NCBI GenBank assembly: GCA_023127875.1
Contig: JAGMFA010000107.1
Span: 1 to 7,079, forward strand
From: Candidatus Zixiibacteriota bacterium
GTDB taxonomy: Bacteria; Zixibacteria; MSB-5A5; SM1-73
Direction of reading: 5' to 3'
Length of the DNA: 7,079 nucleotides
Below the pieces are notes generated by a model, which was given only the letters and a program-made list of their open reading frames with translations, was not told the DNA's origin and did no database searches. Shown here piece by piece: positions 1 to 5,980 of the stretch; the stretch's first letter is position 1, and every line of letters starts with the position of its first letter. The translations under genes were made by a program, and so were the position numbers.

Positions 1-314
1 AAGGTGGCGTCTCTTCCCTGACAATACTTGGTGAAAACAAAGATATGCTTTTGCCCGGAATGAAAAGGATGGTGGAGACTAAGATTGATCGTCCCACAGT
101 TCAAACCACCTTCAAGAAATTAGAGCTGAAGGATAATCTTATAGCTCCAGTTTTCATGAAGATCGATGGAGAGACGGAATGGGATTTTTATAATGCCTTC
201 ACCCGGGTTCTCTCAGAAAAGAACACCATCCGAAATGATAATCTGAATCGCCAGATAAGCCGCCATTTCTTTATTGAAAACATTGAGCGAAGCCGAAATG
301 GGGTGAATGGATAA
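1..314 (+). CDS. C-terminal part of a probable DUF932 (phage/plasmid-like) protein
   Basis: The frame is open from base 3 to a TAA at 312-314, so this is the 3' end of a longer gene that begins outside the window; the ATG at 45 is internal and has no SD. About 103 residues are visible. The segment ending the protein contains EWDFYNAFTRVLSE, resembling the Trp/aromatic-Asn-Ala-(Phe/Val/Ile)-Thr motif near the C terminus of DUF932 proteins, which are common on plasmids, phages and integrative elements and have no firmly established biochemical role. It is followed by a basic, Asn/Arg-rich stretch and a short helix-like tail. The assignment rests on this one motif and on the accessory-type context, so it is tentative. 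It is followed by an 89-bp gap before the next gene. Confidence 0.6.
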   Translation, partial: GGVSSLTILGENKDMLLPGMKRMVETKIDRPTVQTTFKKLELKDNLIAPVFMKIDGETEWDFYNAFTRVLSEKNTIRNDNLNRQISRHFFIENIERSRNGVNG

Positions 315-403
315 TCGAGGTTCCAAACAAGATCAGTTTTCTTCTGTTCCTGTGAGCATGAATATGTGTTTCGTGTGGTTACTAAGAAAGAAAGGAGGAA
401 AAG

Positions 404-607
404 GTGGAAAGGATCTTTGTGGTTATAGGTCTCTCATCCGGGGTATGTCCTCAAGTGTGCTGTTTCAGAAAAAGGAAGAATGCTGAAGCTTATTCTAAGA
501 GACTGGCTAAAGAGATGGATTTTCGCAAAGAGGATTATTGTCCCAGAACTGATGGCTGGCATAATGATGAGAATGATATCTGGGTCGAGGAAGCTGAGCT
601 TCGATAA
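404..607 (+). CDS. Small hypothetical protein, 67 aa
   Basis: The start is a GTG at 404 preceded by a strong SD (AAAGGAGG, 391-398), a clear initiation signal despite the non-ATG codon. The family is not recognised. The protein opens with a hydrophobic beta-strand-like segment (IFVVIGL), then a cysteine cluster (C15, C19, C20), a lysine/arginine-rich probable helix (residues 22-37) and an acidic C terminus containing WHNDENDIWVEEAEL. This strand-helix-strand layout is common in small phage and plasmid accessory proteins, but no function can be deduced. There is no signal peptide or membrane span. The stop lies two bases before the ATG of the next gene, so the two are probably translationally coupled. 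Confidence 0.75.
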   Translation: MERIFVVIGLSSGVCPQVCCFRKRKNAEAYSKRLAKEMDFRKEDYCPRTDGWHNDENDIWVEEAELR

Positions 608-609
608 TC

Positions 610-966
610 ATGTTAAATGAAAATGAGAGTCTAAGGGAATTTTATAGGTATATCGCTGGTAAATATAAATATCGATTAAGGGATGTCTTCTTGAAAAAGT
701 TCCTCGACAGATGGTGTTACTTCCAATATCAGGGTAAGCAGGTCTCTGGAATACTTTACACATTTTATCAAAATGGAGATCTATTAGGATCAAAGAATAG
801 CTTTGAAATCTATTTGAGAAAGGTTCACATAGACGGGAAGTATCATAGGCGTCGAATGAGCTTTCAGTATCAATTCATAACTGTAGATGGGAAAGGAGCT
901 GAGACTGTTGAGGACTTCATCTTTGGTCTATTTCCAAAGATGTGTCCATTGAAAAAGGGAAGATAA
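610..966 (+). CDS. Hypothetical basic, aromatic-rich protein, 118 aa
   Basis: The ATG at 610 follows the TAA of the preceding gene by two bases. No good SD lies at the usual distance (a GAGG is about 20 nt upstream), so translation probably depends on ribosomes ending the upstream frame. The product is rich in Tyr, Phe, Lys and Arg. An N-terminal helix-like part (to about residue 30) is followed by apparent alternating beta strands (about residues 35-92) and a C-terminal helix ending in a basic tail. Basic surface patches such as HRRRM could fit nucleic-acid or partner binding, but that is only a composition-based guess. It is soluble, without signal or membrane segment, and not recognised. 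A structured intergenic region follows directly. Confidence 0.7.
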   Translation: MLNENESLREFYRYIAGKYKYRLRDVFLKKFLDRWCYFQYQGKQVSGILYTFYQNGDLLGSKNSFEIYLRKVHIDGKYHRRRMSFQYQFITVDGKGAETVEDFIFGLFPKMCPLKKGR

Positions 967-970
967 TTAT

Positions 971-1066
971 TGGCCACGCTGTCAGCGAAAACTCAAAATG
1001 AGTTTTTATCAGATAGTTTCTCAAGGCTCATCGGGTCAAAAAACTATCTATTACGCGGCGTGGCCA
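971..1066 (+). promoter_or_regulatory. Structured leader: three inverted repeats forming a possible three-way junction RNA
   Basis: This 96-nt stretch fills most of the gap before the 406-aa gene. Three perfect inverted repeats are visible. An outer pair, TGGCCACGC (971-979) with GCGTGGCCA (1058-1066), encloses two hairpins: AAAACTCA (988-995) with TGAGTTTT (999-1006) around an AAA loop, and AGATAGTTT (1011-1019) with AAACTATCT (1041-1049) around a 21-nt loop. Together they draw a three-way junction. A competing hairpin, CGCT-GTC-AGCG (977-987), would break the outer stem, so two alternative folds are possible. The 3' arm ends 11 nt before the SD (GGGAGG, 1078-1083) of the downstream gene, which fits a cis-regulatory leader; a small RNA or a DNA-level cruciform/binding site are alternatives. 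It does not match tRNA or the hammerhead core. Confidence 0.45.
988..1010 (+). terminator. Possible weak intrinsic terminator/attenuator hairpin inside the leader
   Basis: An 8-bp perfect stem (988-995 with 999-1006) with a 3-nt loop runs into a T-rich tail (TTTTTA, 1003-1008). The shape resembles an intrinsic terminator ending the two-gene unit before it, or an attenuator. Against this, the stem is A/T-rich with only two G-C pairs, so it would be a weak terminator; much of the U tract is also part of the stem. Confidence 0.3.
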
Positions 1067-1091
1067 TTGTTGTATCTGGGAGGAGCAAGAG

Positions 1092-2312
1092 ATGTACCAC
1101 ACTAAAGTGAATGGTTGGGTAATCGGACAGAAAGGAAGCTTTGATTTTAAAAAGTTGAATAATGTAATAATCGTCTCGCACAATGGTCTACTTGCCATCA
1201 CGGACTTCGATAACTTCCAGAGAGCAGGACTGAGGGGTAAACCTTTCAGTTACTGGGTCAAAGAGGTGAATGTGATGGTTGATCATCAGAGCTTCAGCTT
1301 ATGCGATTTCTGTGATAATGAATTTGATAGGTTATTCAACAGATGTTCTTTTGAGGGCTCTCCCTGTTCAGAGCAAGAGAATATCGATCAGTTGGTTTCC
1401 AAGCTAAAGCAATATGGAAAAGTTGAATTACAAGTAAAGGGAGAATTCATAAAGCCAGGATACTGTGTAGGAGCTTTTGAACGAGTAACCCTGGAGAACA
1501 TAAGCTTTGATGAGAGGCTGATTGAAGACAGAAAGAAGCAGATAAAGGAAGCTACCCGATCCAGACTGCAATATGATGCCTTCAGAAAGAGCCAATGCAG
1601 GGACTGCTTTCTCAAATGTGAATGGTTCCGGTGGAATGTGGCGGACAACGTAAAATGTCACATCTCAGAGGATGAATATAAGGGCGCACTGTTGCAGCAA
1701 ATAAAGGCTCGATTTGGATCGGTGGATAAGTTTTTAGAATTATCCAGCTATGGTGGAATGAAACTTAGATTTTCTAAAGATAAACTGCCTGTTGGAGGTC
1801 GATACGTCATCACCTGTCCGGTCAATCGACATGCATTCCTGATCACCAAACCGCATTATCCCTTCCATAAATTCATCATAGAAAAAAGCATGATCAGAGA
1901 GAAGCCCGGAAAGGTTAAGATAAAAAATAAAGATGAAGTAGCCTGTATGCTCATTGCACTTCAAAACAGCTCATCTCTAGGAGCAAGCTCTGTTCCTTTA
2001 TGGAGAGTTTGGATGGCTGGAAGCATTTGGATGATCAGCATGAAACCGGAGGAAAATGGTGTAGCCATCGATGCTTCTCAATCGAAGAGATGCACCAGGA
2101 CTGTGGTGGAGTTCAATTCTTTAAAGGAGATGATGGCACGGCTAAATTATCATTACTACAACTATTCAGGATACTCCGGGCTTTCACCAGAGTGGGTGAG
2201 AAAAAACACAGCTACATACAACATAGAGAACAAACACAGATGGCGTTTGAAGGCTAAGCTTTTAGCAAAGTATCAAGAGAAGATTGATCTGAAGAAATTG
2301 CAGGGCTACTGA
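1092..2312 (+). CDS. Cysteine-rich protein of unknown family, 406 aa
   Basis: The ATG at 1092 has a good SD (GGGAGG, 1078-1083). I do not recognise the family. Two cysteine clusters stand out: C71-x2-C74-x10-C85-x6-C92 and C169-x2-C172-x3-C176-x12-C189. Each has four cysteines and could bind zinc or an iron-sulfur cluster; the second, with its neighbouring aromatic and basic residues, is the more convincing. The N-terminal 60 residues look beta-rich, residues 140-165 form a charged probable helix, residues 300-315 are Trp-rich (WRVWMAGSIW), and the C-terminal 40 residues are strongly basic. There is no signal peptide or clear membrane span. The MoxR ATPase gene follows after 42 bp with its own SD, so the protein is likely co-transcribed with the ATPase-VWA pair and might be its partner or substrate (inference). 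An alternative frame at 2000-2257 is open by chance. Confidence 0.85.
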   Translation: MYHTKVNGWVIGQKGSFDFKKLNNVIIVSHNGLLAITDFDNFQRAGLRGKPFSYWVKEVNVMVDHQSFSLCDFCDNEFDRLFNRCSFEGSPCSEQENIDQLVSKLKQYGKVELQVKGEFIKPGYCVGAFERVTLENISFDERLIEDRKKQIKEATRSRLQYDAFRKSQCRDCFLKCEWFRWNVADNVKCHISEDEYKGALLQQIKARFGSVDKFLELSSYGGMKLRFSKDKLPVGGRYVITCPVNRHAFLITKPHYPFHKFIIEKSMIREKPGKVKIKNKDEVACMLIALQNSSSLGASSVPLWRVWMAGSIWMISMKPEENGVAIDASQSKRCTRTVVEFNSLKEMMARLNYHYYNYSGYSGLSPEWVRKNTATYNIENKHRWRLKAKLLAKYQEKIDLKKLQGY

Positions 2313-2354
2313 CCTCAGGAGCCCGTTAACTAAAACAGATTAAAAGGAGGAGTC

Positions 2355-3521
2355 ATGAACGCATCCCAGGTAAAGAAAGCTTTGAAGGTAGCCATTGCTG
2401 CCAGGATCTCTGCACTACTCTGGGGAAATCATGGCTGCGGCAAATCGCAAATAGTTCATGAGCTGACTAAAGAGCTTTATGGAATAGGAAATAACGGATT
2501 CCCCACCTGCATAGATCTCAGACTGGGTCAGATGGAAGTAGGAGATCTGATCGGCATACCCAGAAATGTTGAATGTGAAGATGGTGTGATCAGAACCATC
2601 TATGGCAAGCCGGGATGGTTTCCTGTTAAAGGCAAAGGGATTCTGTTTTTAGATGAGCTCAACAGAGCAGGAACTCAGGATGTTCTTCAAGCCATATTTC
2701 AGTTGGTATTCGATTACCGACTTCATACTCACGTTCTGCCCGAAGGCTGGAGAGTGATTGCCGCTGCCAATCCTCCGGATGGTGAATATCAGGTTCAGAT
2801 TTTAGATCCTGCTCTGATGGATAGATTCGTTCATTTCTGGTATTCGCCTGAGCATAAAGAGTGGTTGATGTGGGCAGGACATCAGAAGATATCTCCGGAG
2901 ATCACCGGCTTCGTGAATGCTCATCCCAAAGCCTTAGGCCTGCCGGAGAAACCTTTCGAGCTGAATATAACTCCATCTCCCAGAAGCTATGAACTTTTGC
3001 ATAAGATGTTTTCGGTGATGGATGAGGCCACTAAAGAGGAGATTGGATTTCAGATTATGTGCGGATGTATTGGTCAGGCAAATGCGGTGATCTTTCAGAA
3101 ATACATGCAGGAGAATTATGAGAAACCTATCTCTGGTAAGCAGATTTTAACTAATTTTGCTAAGTGTAGGAAAGACATCGAAAGACAATCTGCTGGAAAG
3201 AAGACCCGGATGGATCTGCTCAAAGCCACCTGCACAGATATAATCATCTATGCTAAAGAAAAGCAGAATCTGATTCCTAAGGAGATCAAGAATCTGGCAA
3301 GCTTCTTGAAGACCATACCAGCGGATTTGTCCTTCGCGGTGATCAATGAGTTGTTGGAGAACAATCTGGAAAATATCTATAAGGAAGTTGCCAAAGATGG
3401 AGAGCTGACAGAGAAGCTGAAGACTGCTGTCCATGGCAAAAAGAAGAAGCCAAGAATAAATGAGGTGGGAGAAAATAAAGATGAAAACGAATCAGTTGCA
3501 GAGCCAGTTCTCAATAATTGA
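2355..3521 (+). CDS. MoxR-type AAA+ ATPase
   Basis: This 388-aa protein shows the full set of AAA+ motifs: Walker A G24-NHGC-GKS (residues 24-31), Walker B ILFLDE (96-101) followed by LNRA, a sensor-1 Asn in AAANPPDG (N139), and the LxDRF-type segment (D156-R157-F158). The sequence between Walker A and B (DLRLGQMEVGDLIGIP) and the later TPSPRSYELL (about residues 207-217) are characteristic of MoxR-family ATPases that pair with VWA proteins. MoxR ATPases are thought to act as cytoplasmic chaperone-like remodelling machines, working as ring oligomers with a VWA partner that links them to a target. The ATG at 2355 has an excellent SD (AAAAGGAGG, 2342-2350). The lysine-rich, acidic-ended tail (about residues 360-388) is probably disordered. 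The gene overlaps the next one by 41 bp, supporting co-expression. The natural target is unknown. Confidence 0.95.
   Translation: MNASQVKKALKVAIAARISALLWGNHGCGKSQIVHELTKELYGIGNNGFPTCIDLRLGQMEVGDLIGIPRNVECEDGVIRTIYGKPGWFPVKGKGILFLDELNRAGTQDVLQAIFQLVFDYRLHTHVLPEGWRVIAAANPPDGEYQVQILDPALMDRFVHFWYSPEHKEWLMWAGHQKISPEITGFVNAHPKALGLPEKPFELNITPSPRSYELLHKMFSVMDEATKEEIGFQIMCGCIGQANAVIFQKYMQENYEKPISGKQILTNFAKCRKDIERQSAGKKTRMDLLKATCTDIIIYAKEKQNLIPKEIKNLASFLKTIPADLSFAVINELLENNLENIYKEVAKDGELTEKLKTAVHGKKKKPRINEVGENKDENESVAEPVLNN
3462..3471 (+). promoter_or_regulatory. SD deciding the start of the VWA gene
   Basis: GAGGTGGGAG lies nine bases before the ATG at 3481 and inside the end of the ATPase gene. An in-frame ATG at 3460 would add seven residues but lacks a comparable site, so 3481 is preferred. 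Confidence 0.6.
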
Positions 3522-4638
3522 GCCATACGAAACATTGAGCAATGCCATAGTTGTGCTGCTCAAATCTGAGCCCTTCTATGCTCACATCATCCAGCAGATG
3601 TCCAGGGGTTTTGATGAGAGATTCCCTGCTTGTGCCGGGGTATGGATTAAAGATGCTATTCCTCATCTGATCATCAATCCTTTTATGTTTGCGGAGCTTT
3701 CTGTGGATGAGAGGGTGGCTATCCTAAAGCATGAAATTTATCATATCCTTCTTCTTCATCAGTTCAGACAGAAAGAGAGAGACAAAGAGGTCTTCAACTG
3801 TGCGGCAGATATTGCCGCCAATCAATACATATCAAATCTTCCTGATTGGGTTCTGACTTATCAGAAATTCAAACTGCCTGCTAAGCTTACCTCTGAGCAG
3901 TATTATGAGCTGATCATCAAGAATGCCAGGATAATCAAGGTTGCTATTGGAGCTAAAGGTTCTGGTAAAAGATGGGATGACCATTCCAGATGGGCTGAAG
4001 GAGACAAAGACATATTGATAGGTCAGCAAGTGGCAAGATCCTTAGTTCAAGAAGCTATGGAAAAATCCAGAGGGCATTCCCCATATGAGATGCAGGAACT
4101 TCTGGGAGAGATATTGAAGTATGGGACTCTCCCCTGGTTCATGATACTCCGAATGTTTGTGGCCTCTGCCCAGAAGGTCAATTGTGGATATACCTGGAAG
4201 AAGGTGAACCGGAGATTTGAGGATACTCCAGGGAGAAGGAAAAAGCATAGATTGAATCTGTTGGTTGGTGTGGATACATCCGGAAGCATATCGAATGAGG
4301 AATTGAAGGAATTCTTTGGAGAGATTCACAGGATTTATCAGAATCCTCTAAATGAGATTACCGTGGCTGAATGTGATGCCGCCATTCATGCGGTCTATAA
4401 ATATCGAGGTAAGCCTCCGGAAAAGATAACTGGTCGAGGAGGCACAGCTTTTCAGCCGGTTTTAGATTATGCATTTGAGAAAATGAAACCAAGACCCGAT
4501 GCAGTTATTTATCTCACCGATGGCTACGGTGAAGAGAATCCCCAGATAAGGGGGAATATCCCGATTTTGTGGGTTCTAACTTGTGATGGCAGGAAGCCTA
4601 ACATTGGCAAGGTAGTTGAACTGCCACAAAGAAGATAA
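3481..4638 (+). CDS. DUF2201-type VWA protein with HExxH metallopeptidase-like domain
   Basis: The 385-aa product has two recognisable parts. The N-terminal half carries LKHEIYHILLLHQF with a zinc-binding HExxH (H84, E85, H88) and a following CAADIAANQYI whose D110 may be the third metal ligand; this is the putative metallopeptidase domain of DUF2201 proteins. A linker with Trp-rich LPWFMILRMF and YTWKKVNRRF (about 218-246) is typical of the family. The C-terminal half is a VWA domain with an intact metal-ion-dependent adhesion site: DTSGS (265-269), Thr in GRGGTAF (T322) and Asp in YLTDGYG (D347). Such proteins are commonly encoded next to a MoxR ATPase, as here, and are thought to couple it to targets; proteolysis has not to my knowledge been firmly shown for the family. 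The in-frame ATG at 3460 is possible but less favoured. It is cytoplasmic, with no signal peptide. Confidence 0.93.
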   Translation: MKTNQLQSQFSIIEPYETLSNAIVVLLKSEPFYAHIIQQMSRGFDERFPACAGVWIKDAIPHLIINPFMFAELSVDERVAILKHEIYHILLLHQFRQKERDKEVFNCAADIAANQYISNLPDWVLTYQKFKLPAKLTSEQYYELIIKNARIIKVAIGAKGSGKRWDDHSRWAEGDKDILIGQQVARSLVQEAMEKSRGHSPYEMQELLGEILKYGTLPWFMILRMFVASAQKVNCGYTWKKVNRRFEDTPGRRKKHRLNLLVGVDTSGSISNEELKEFFGEIHRIYQNPLNEITVAECDAAIHAVYKYRGKPPEKITGRGGTAFQPVLDYAFEKMKPRPDAVIYLTDGYGEENPQIRGNIPILWVLTCDGRKPNIGKVVELPQRR

Positions 4639-4644
4639 GGAGGG
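4637..4644 (+). promoter_or_regulatory. SD deciding the start of the 51-aa zinc-ribbon gene
   Basis: AAGGAGGG overlaps the stop codon of the VWA gene and sits seven bases before the ATG at 4652. An earlier in-frame ATG at 4616, inside the VWA gene, has no such site. Confidence 0.75.
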
Positions 4645-4651
4645 CTATATC

Positions 4652-4807
4652 ATGTTAATCCTTTTGTGCAGAAAATGCGGTTCCACTGATCTTGATTTCA
4701 ATGATGAAGGAAAGATAGTTTGCCAGCAATGTGGAGAGATTATGACACGATCGGAGTGTGCCATAGCGGATGTGGAGAGTCATCGAAATGAAAAGCATAA
4801 GTCCTGA
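4652..4807 (+). CDS. Small zinc-ribbon protein, 51 aa
   Basis: The product has C6-x2-C9 and C24-x2-C27 in the arrangement CRKCG...VCQQCGE, the classic four-cysteine zinc ribbon seen in transcription factor B-like and many small bacterial and phage proteins. The spacing of 14 residues between the pairs, with an aspartate/glycine turn (FNDEGKIV), fits a single ribbon. The remaining 20 or so residues are acidic then basic and probably flexible. Zinc ribbons bind DNA, RNA or protein; which applies here cannot be told. It begins 13 bp after the VWA gene with a strong SD, and its stop lies just before the SD of the next gene, so it belongs to the same operon. It is cytoplasmic. Confidence 0.8.
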   Translation: MLILLCRKCGSTDLDFNDEGKIVCQQCGEIMTRSECAIADVESHRNEKHKS

Positions 4808-4809
4808 GC

Positions 4810-4815
4810 AGGAGG
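4810..4815 (+). promoter_or_regulatory. SD deciding the start of the 80-aa gene
   Basis: AGGAGG stands eight bases before the ATG at 4824. It lies just after the stop of the 51-aa gene and makes 4824 far more likely than the upstream in-frame ATGs at 4770 and 4788. Confidence 0.75.
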
Positions 4816-4823
4816 AAAAGATC

Positions 4824-5066
4824 ATGTCAGCAGGAAAATATCGCTGCAAAGAATGCGGAGCTCCTCTGGAACTATTTCTCACCTCATACTATCGGTTTCC
4901 AATTGATGGAGATTCTGGAGAAATCGGAGAAGTATATGAGGAGAATGTTCCCGGAAGCAACGAATACGTTGAAGTTCAATGCTCCGAGGGTGCAGATGAT
5001 GATTGTGGCTTTATTTATCGAGGTGGTGAAATAATTGAACGCTCTTCGAATAAAGGAGGTGAATGA
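4824..5066 (+). CDS. Small acidic zinc-ribbon-like protein, 80 aa
   Basis: The N terminus has C8-x2-C11 (RCKECGAPLEL), and a second pair appears near the middle as QCSEGADDDCGF (Cys-x7-Cys). Four cysteines in two pairs suggest one zinc site, although the second pair is wider than in a standard ribbon, so metal binding is plausible rather than certain. The intervening region is acidic and beta-like (GDSGEIGEVYEENVPG). Family not recognised. The gene follows the 51-aa zinc-ribbon gene after 16 bp. Its TGA stop (5064-5066) lies one base before the ssb ATG, and the ssb SD lies inside its last codons, so its translation and that of ssb are probably coupled. Confidence 0.78.
   Translation: MSAGKYRCKECGAPLELFLTSYYRFPIDGDSGEIGEVYEENVPGSNEYVEVQCSEGADDDCGFIYRGGEIIERSSNKGGE
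5052..5062 (+). promoter_or_regulatory. SD deciding the ssb start
   Basis: AAAGGAGGTGA, a near-complete match to the anti-SD, ends five bases before the ATG at 5068. It excludes the in-frame ATG at 5035 as the main start. Confidence 0.85.
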
Positions 5067-5067
5067 T

Positions 5068-5502
5068 ATGAACCTGAATCGATTGACATTGATAGGAAGG
5101 ATCACGGATGATCCTGAGTTGAAGAAAACCAAGAATGGAAAGGCGTACACCAGATTCTCGGTTGCCACCACGGAGGTCTTCGGTAGCTCAGATGGTAAGA
5201 AGGAGAATACTGAGTTTCATCAGTGCGTAGCCTGGGAGAAGATCGCTCAGAACATCTGTAAGTATGTCAAGAAAGGGCAGAGCATCCTGGTTGAGGGACC
5301 GATAAGGACCAGCTCATATACTGATGAGAACAATGTGAAGAAGTCGGTTAAGCATCTTAATGTCCTTAACGTCCAGTTCGGCACCAAGCCCAAGGCTAAG
5401 ACTCAAGAGACATCGGCCACAGCTTCGGATGAACAAACCAAGACTAAGGAGACAGGGGTGAAGGAGGAGCCGGTTGAAGAAGAGTTCGATCTGCCTTTTT
5501 AA
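5068..5502 (+). CDS. ssb: Single-stranded DNA-binding protein
   Basis: This 144-aa protein is a bacterial-type SSB. Residues 1 to about 105 form the OB fold, with the family hallmarks LNRLTLIGRITDDPEL at the start, TRFSVATTEVF, EFHQCVAWEKIAQNICKYVKKG (including W56, matching the conserved DNA-stacking tryptophan) and LVEGPIRTSSY. A flexible Thr/Lys/Glu-rich linker (about 106-135) leads to an acidic tip ending EEEFDLPF, a variant of the usual DDIPF tail that recruits partner proteins. It coats single-stranded DNA as a tetramer in replication, recombination and repair. The DLPF ending is slightly divergent but keeps the final Pro-Phe. As the last gene before a hairpin terminator, it closes this transcription unit. 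An element-encoded SSB often serves plasmid or phage replication. Confidence 0.97.
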   Translation: MNLNRLTLIGRITDDPELKKTKNGKAYTRFSVATTEVFGSSDGKKENTEFHQCVAWEKIAQNICKYVKKGQSILVEGPIRTSSYTDENNVKKSVKHLNVLNVQFGTKPKAKTQETSATASDEQTKTKETGVKEEPVEEEFDLPF

Positions 5503-5537
5503 TGCTGGTTTGTGGCAAACAGATGATCTGATAAAGG

Positions 5538-5575
5538 GGGGCATCTTGATCAACGGGTGCCCCTAATTTTATTTT
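5538..5575 (+). terminator. Hairpin terminator/leader, copy 1
   Basis: GGGGCATC (5538-5545) pairs with GGTGCCCC (5556-5563), seven Watson-Crick pairs and one G-U, followed by TAATTTTATTTT. This is a good intrinsic terminator after ssb. The loop contains the palindrome TTGATCAA (5546-5553). A smaller hairpin, GTTTG-TGG-CAAAC (5508-5520), precedes it. The same arm sequences recur at 5981-6005, each time 23-24 nt before a start codon. Confidence 0.75.
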
Positions 5576-5586
5576 GAGGAAGAAAA

Positions 5587-5652
5587 ATGAAACATGTCTC
5601 AAGACCTACCCATACGGGTGCTCGTCTGAGCAGAAGTCGGGGGAAAGTATGA
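5587..5652 (+). CDS. Possible 21-aa leader peptide upstream of the 88-aa gene
   Basis: A short frame starts at an ATG with a plausible SD (GAGGAAG, 5576-5582) and encodes 21 residues, rich in Arg, Ser and His (MKHVSRPTHTGARLSRSRGK plus Val). Its TGA (5650-5652) overlaps the ATG of the next frame (5649-5651) as ATGA, the typical layout of translational coupling. Two tight hairpins lie inside it: ACCC-ATAC-GGGT (5608-5619) and TGCTC-GTCT-GAGCA (5619-5632). It could be a regulatory leader peptide or simply chance; its composition looks unlike a folded protein. Confidence 0.35.
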   Translation: MKHVSRPTHTGARLSRSRGKV

Positions 5653-5915
5653 AAAGAAAAGAATATCCTTTGTATATAATTGAGAAGTTCTTTACACCGG
5701 GTGACCTGGGATTTGATGAATGTGAAGAATTGGAAGAATTTGAAGGAGAATCCGGTTACTGGGCGCCTATTATTGGTGAAAAAGGATGCGCATTTGAGAG
5801 CAAAAGCAAGAAAAACATAGTCCTAATGGCTGAAACCATTGATAAACTCGGGCTTGGCGAAAGGATTAGAGTTGTGAAACATACGAAAACTACAAAGAAA
5901 GTAATTTGGATTTAA
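5649..5915 (+). CDS. Hypothetical protein, 88 aa
   Basis: The chosen start is the ATG at 5649, where the folded-looking sequence begins (MKRKEYPLYIIEKFFTPGD). The frame is open back to a TTG at 5574, but that codon sits inside the T-rich tail of the preceding terminator, so the long form is unlikely. The SD for 5649 is weak (GGGGGA, 5639-5644), and coupling to the 21-codon frame upstream may help. The protein has a basic N terminus, an acidic middle (DECEELEEFEGE), a YWAP segment and a C-terminal helix (VLMAETIDKLGL) followed by a basic strand (RIRVVKHTKTTKKVIW). Two cysteines, C25 and one near residue 47, do not form a metal motif. Family not recognised. Confidence 0.65.
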   Translation: MKRKEYPLYIIEKFFTPGDLGFDECEELEEFEGESGYWAPIIGEKGCAFESKSKKNIVLMAETIDKLGLGERIRVVKHTKTTKKVIWI

Positions 5916-5980
5916 CTTGTTCTGTGTGGGAAGAAATAAAATATATAAGGGCGGAGAAAAAACATCCACAGATTTTAACT

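Noticed and set aside
358..486. Short + frame starting MNMCFVWLL in the gap before the 67-aa gene
   Set aside because: No SD, and it runs out of frame through the well-started gene at 404.
608..793. Minus-strand frame opposite the 118-aa gene
   Set aside because: It lies fully opposite a + frame that is coupled to its upstream neighbour; no SD or independent support.
971..1066. tRNA or hammerhead ribozyme
   Set aside because: The outer stem could mimic an acceptor stem, but no T-arm (TTCRA-type loop) or D-arm is present; no CTGANGA box accompanies the GAAA on either strand.
2000..2257. 85-codon + frame inside the 406-aa gene
   Set aside because: It lies wholly within a longer, well-started gene that stays open with a plausible protein sequence; the inner frame has no SD.
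4042..4329. Overlapping minus-strand frames opposite the VWA gene
   Set aside because: The + strand encodes clear DUF2201/VWA motifs here, so the opposite frames are chance.
5574..5648. N-terminal extension of the 88-aa protein from TTG 5574
   Set aside because: The TTG lies in the T tail of the terminator with no upstream SD; the extension has low-complexity, unfolded-looking composition.
5917..5947. Promoter-like TTGTTC ... TATATA
   Set aside because: The spacer is 19 nt, the matches are weak in AT-rich DNA, and a hairpin terminator follows shortly after, so I do not annotate it.
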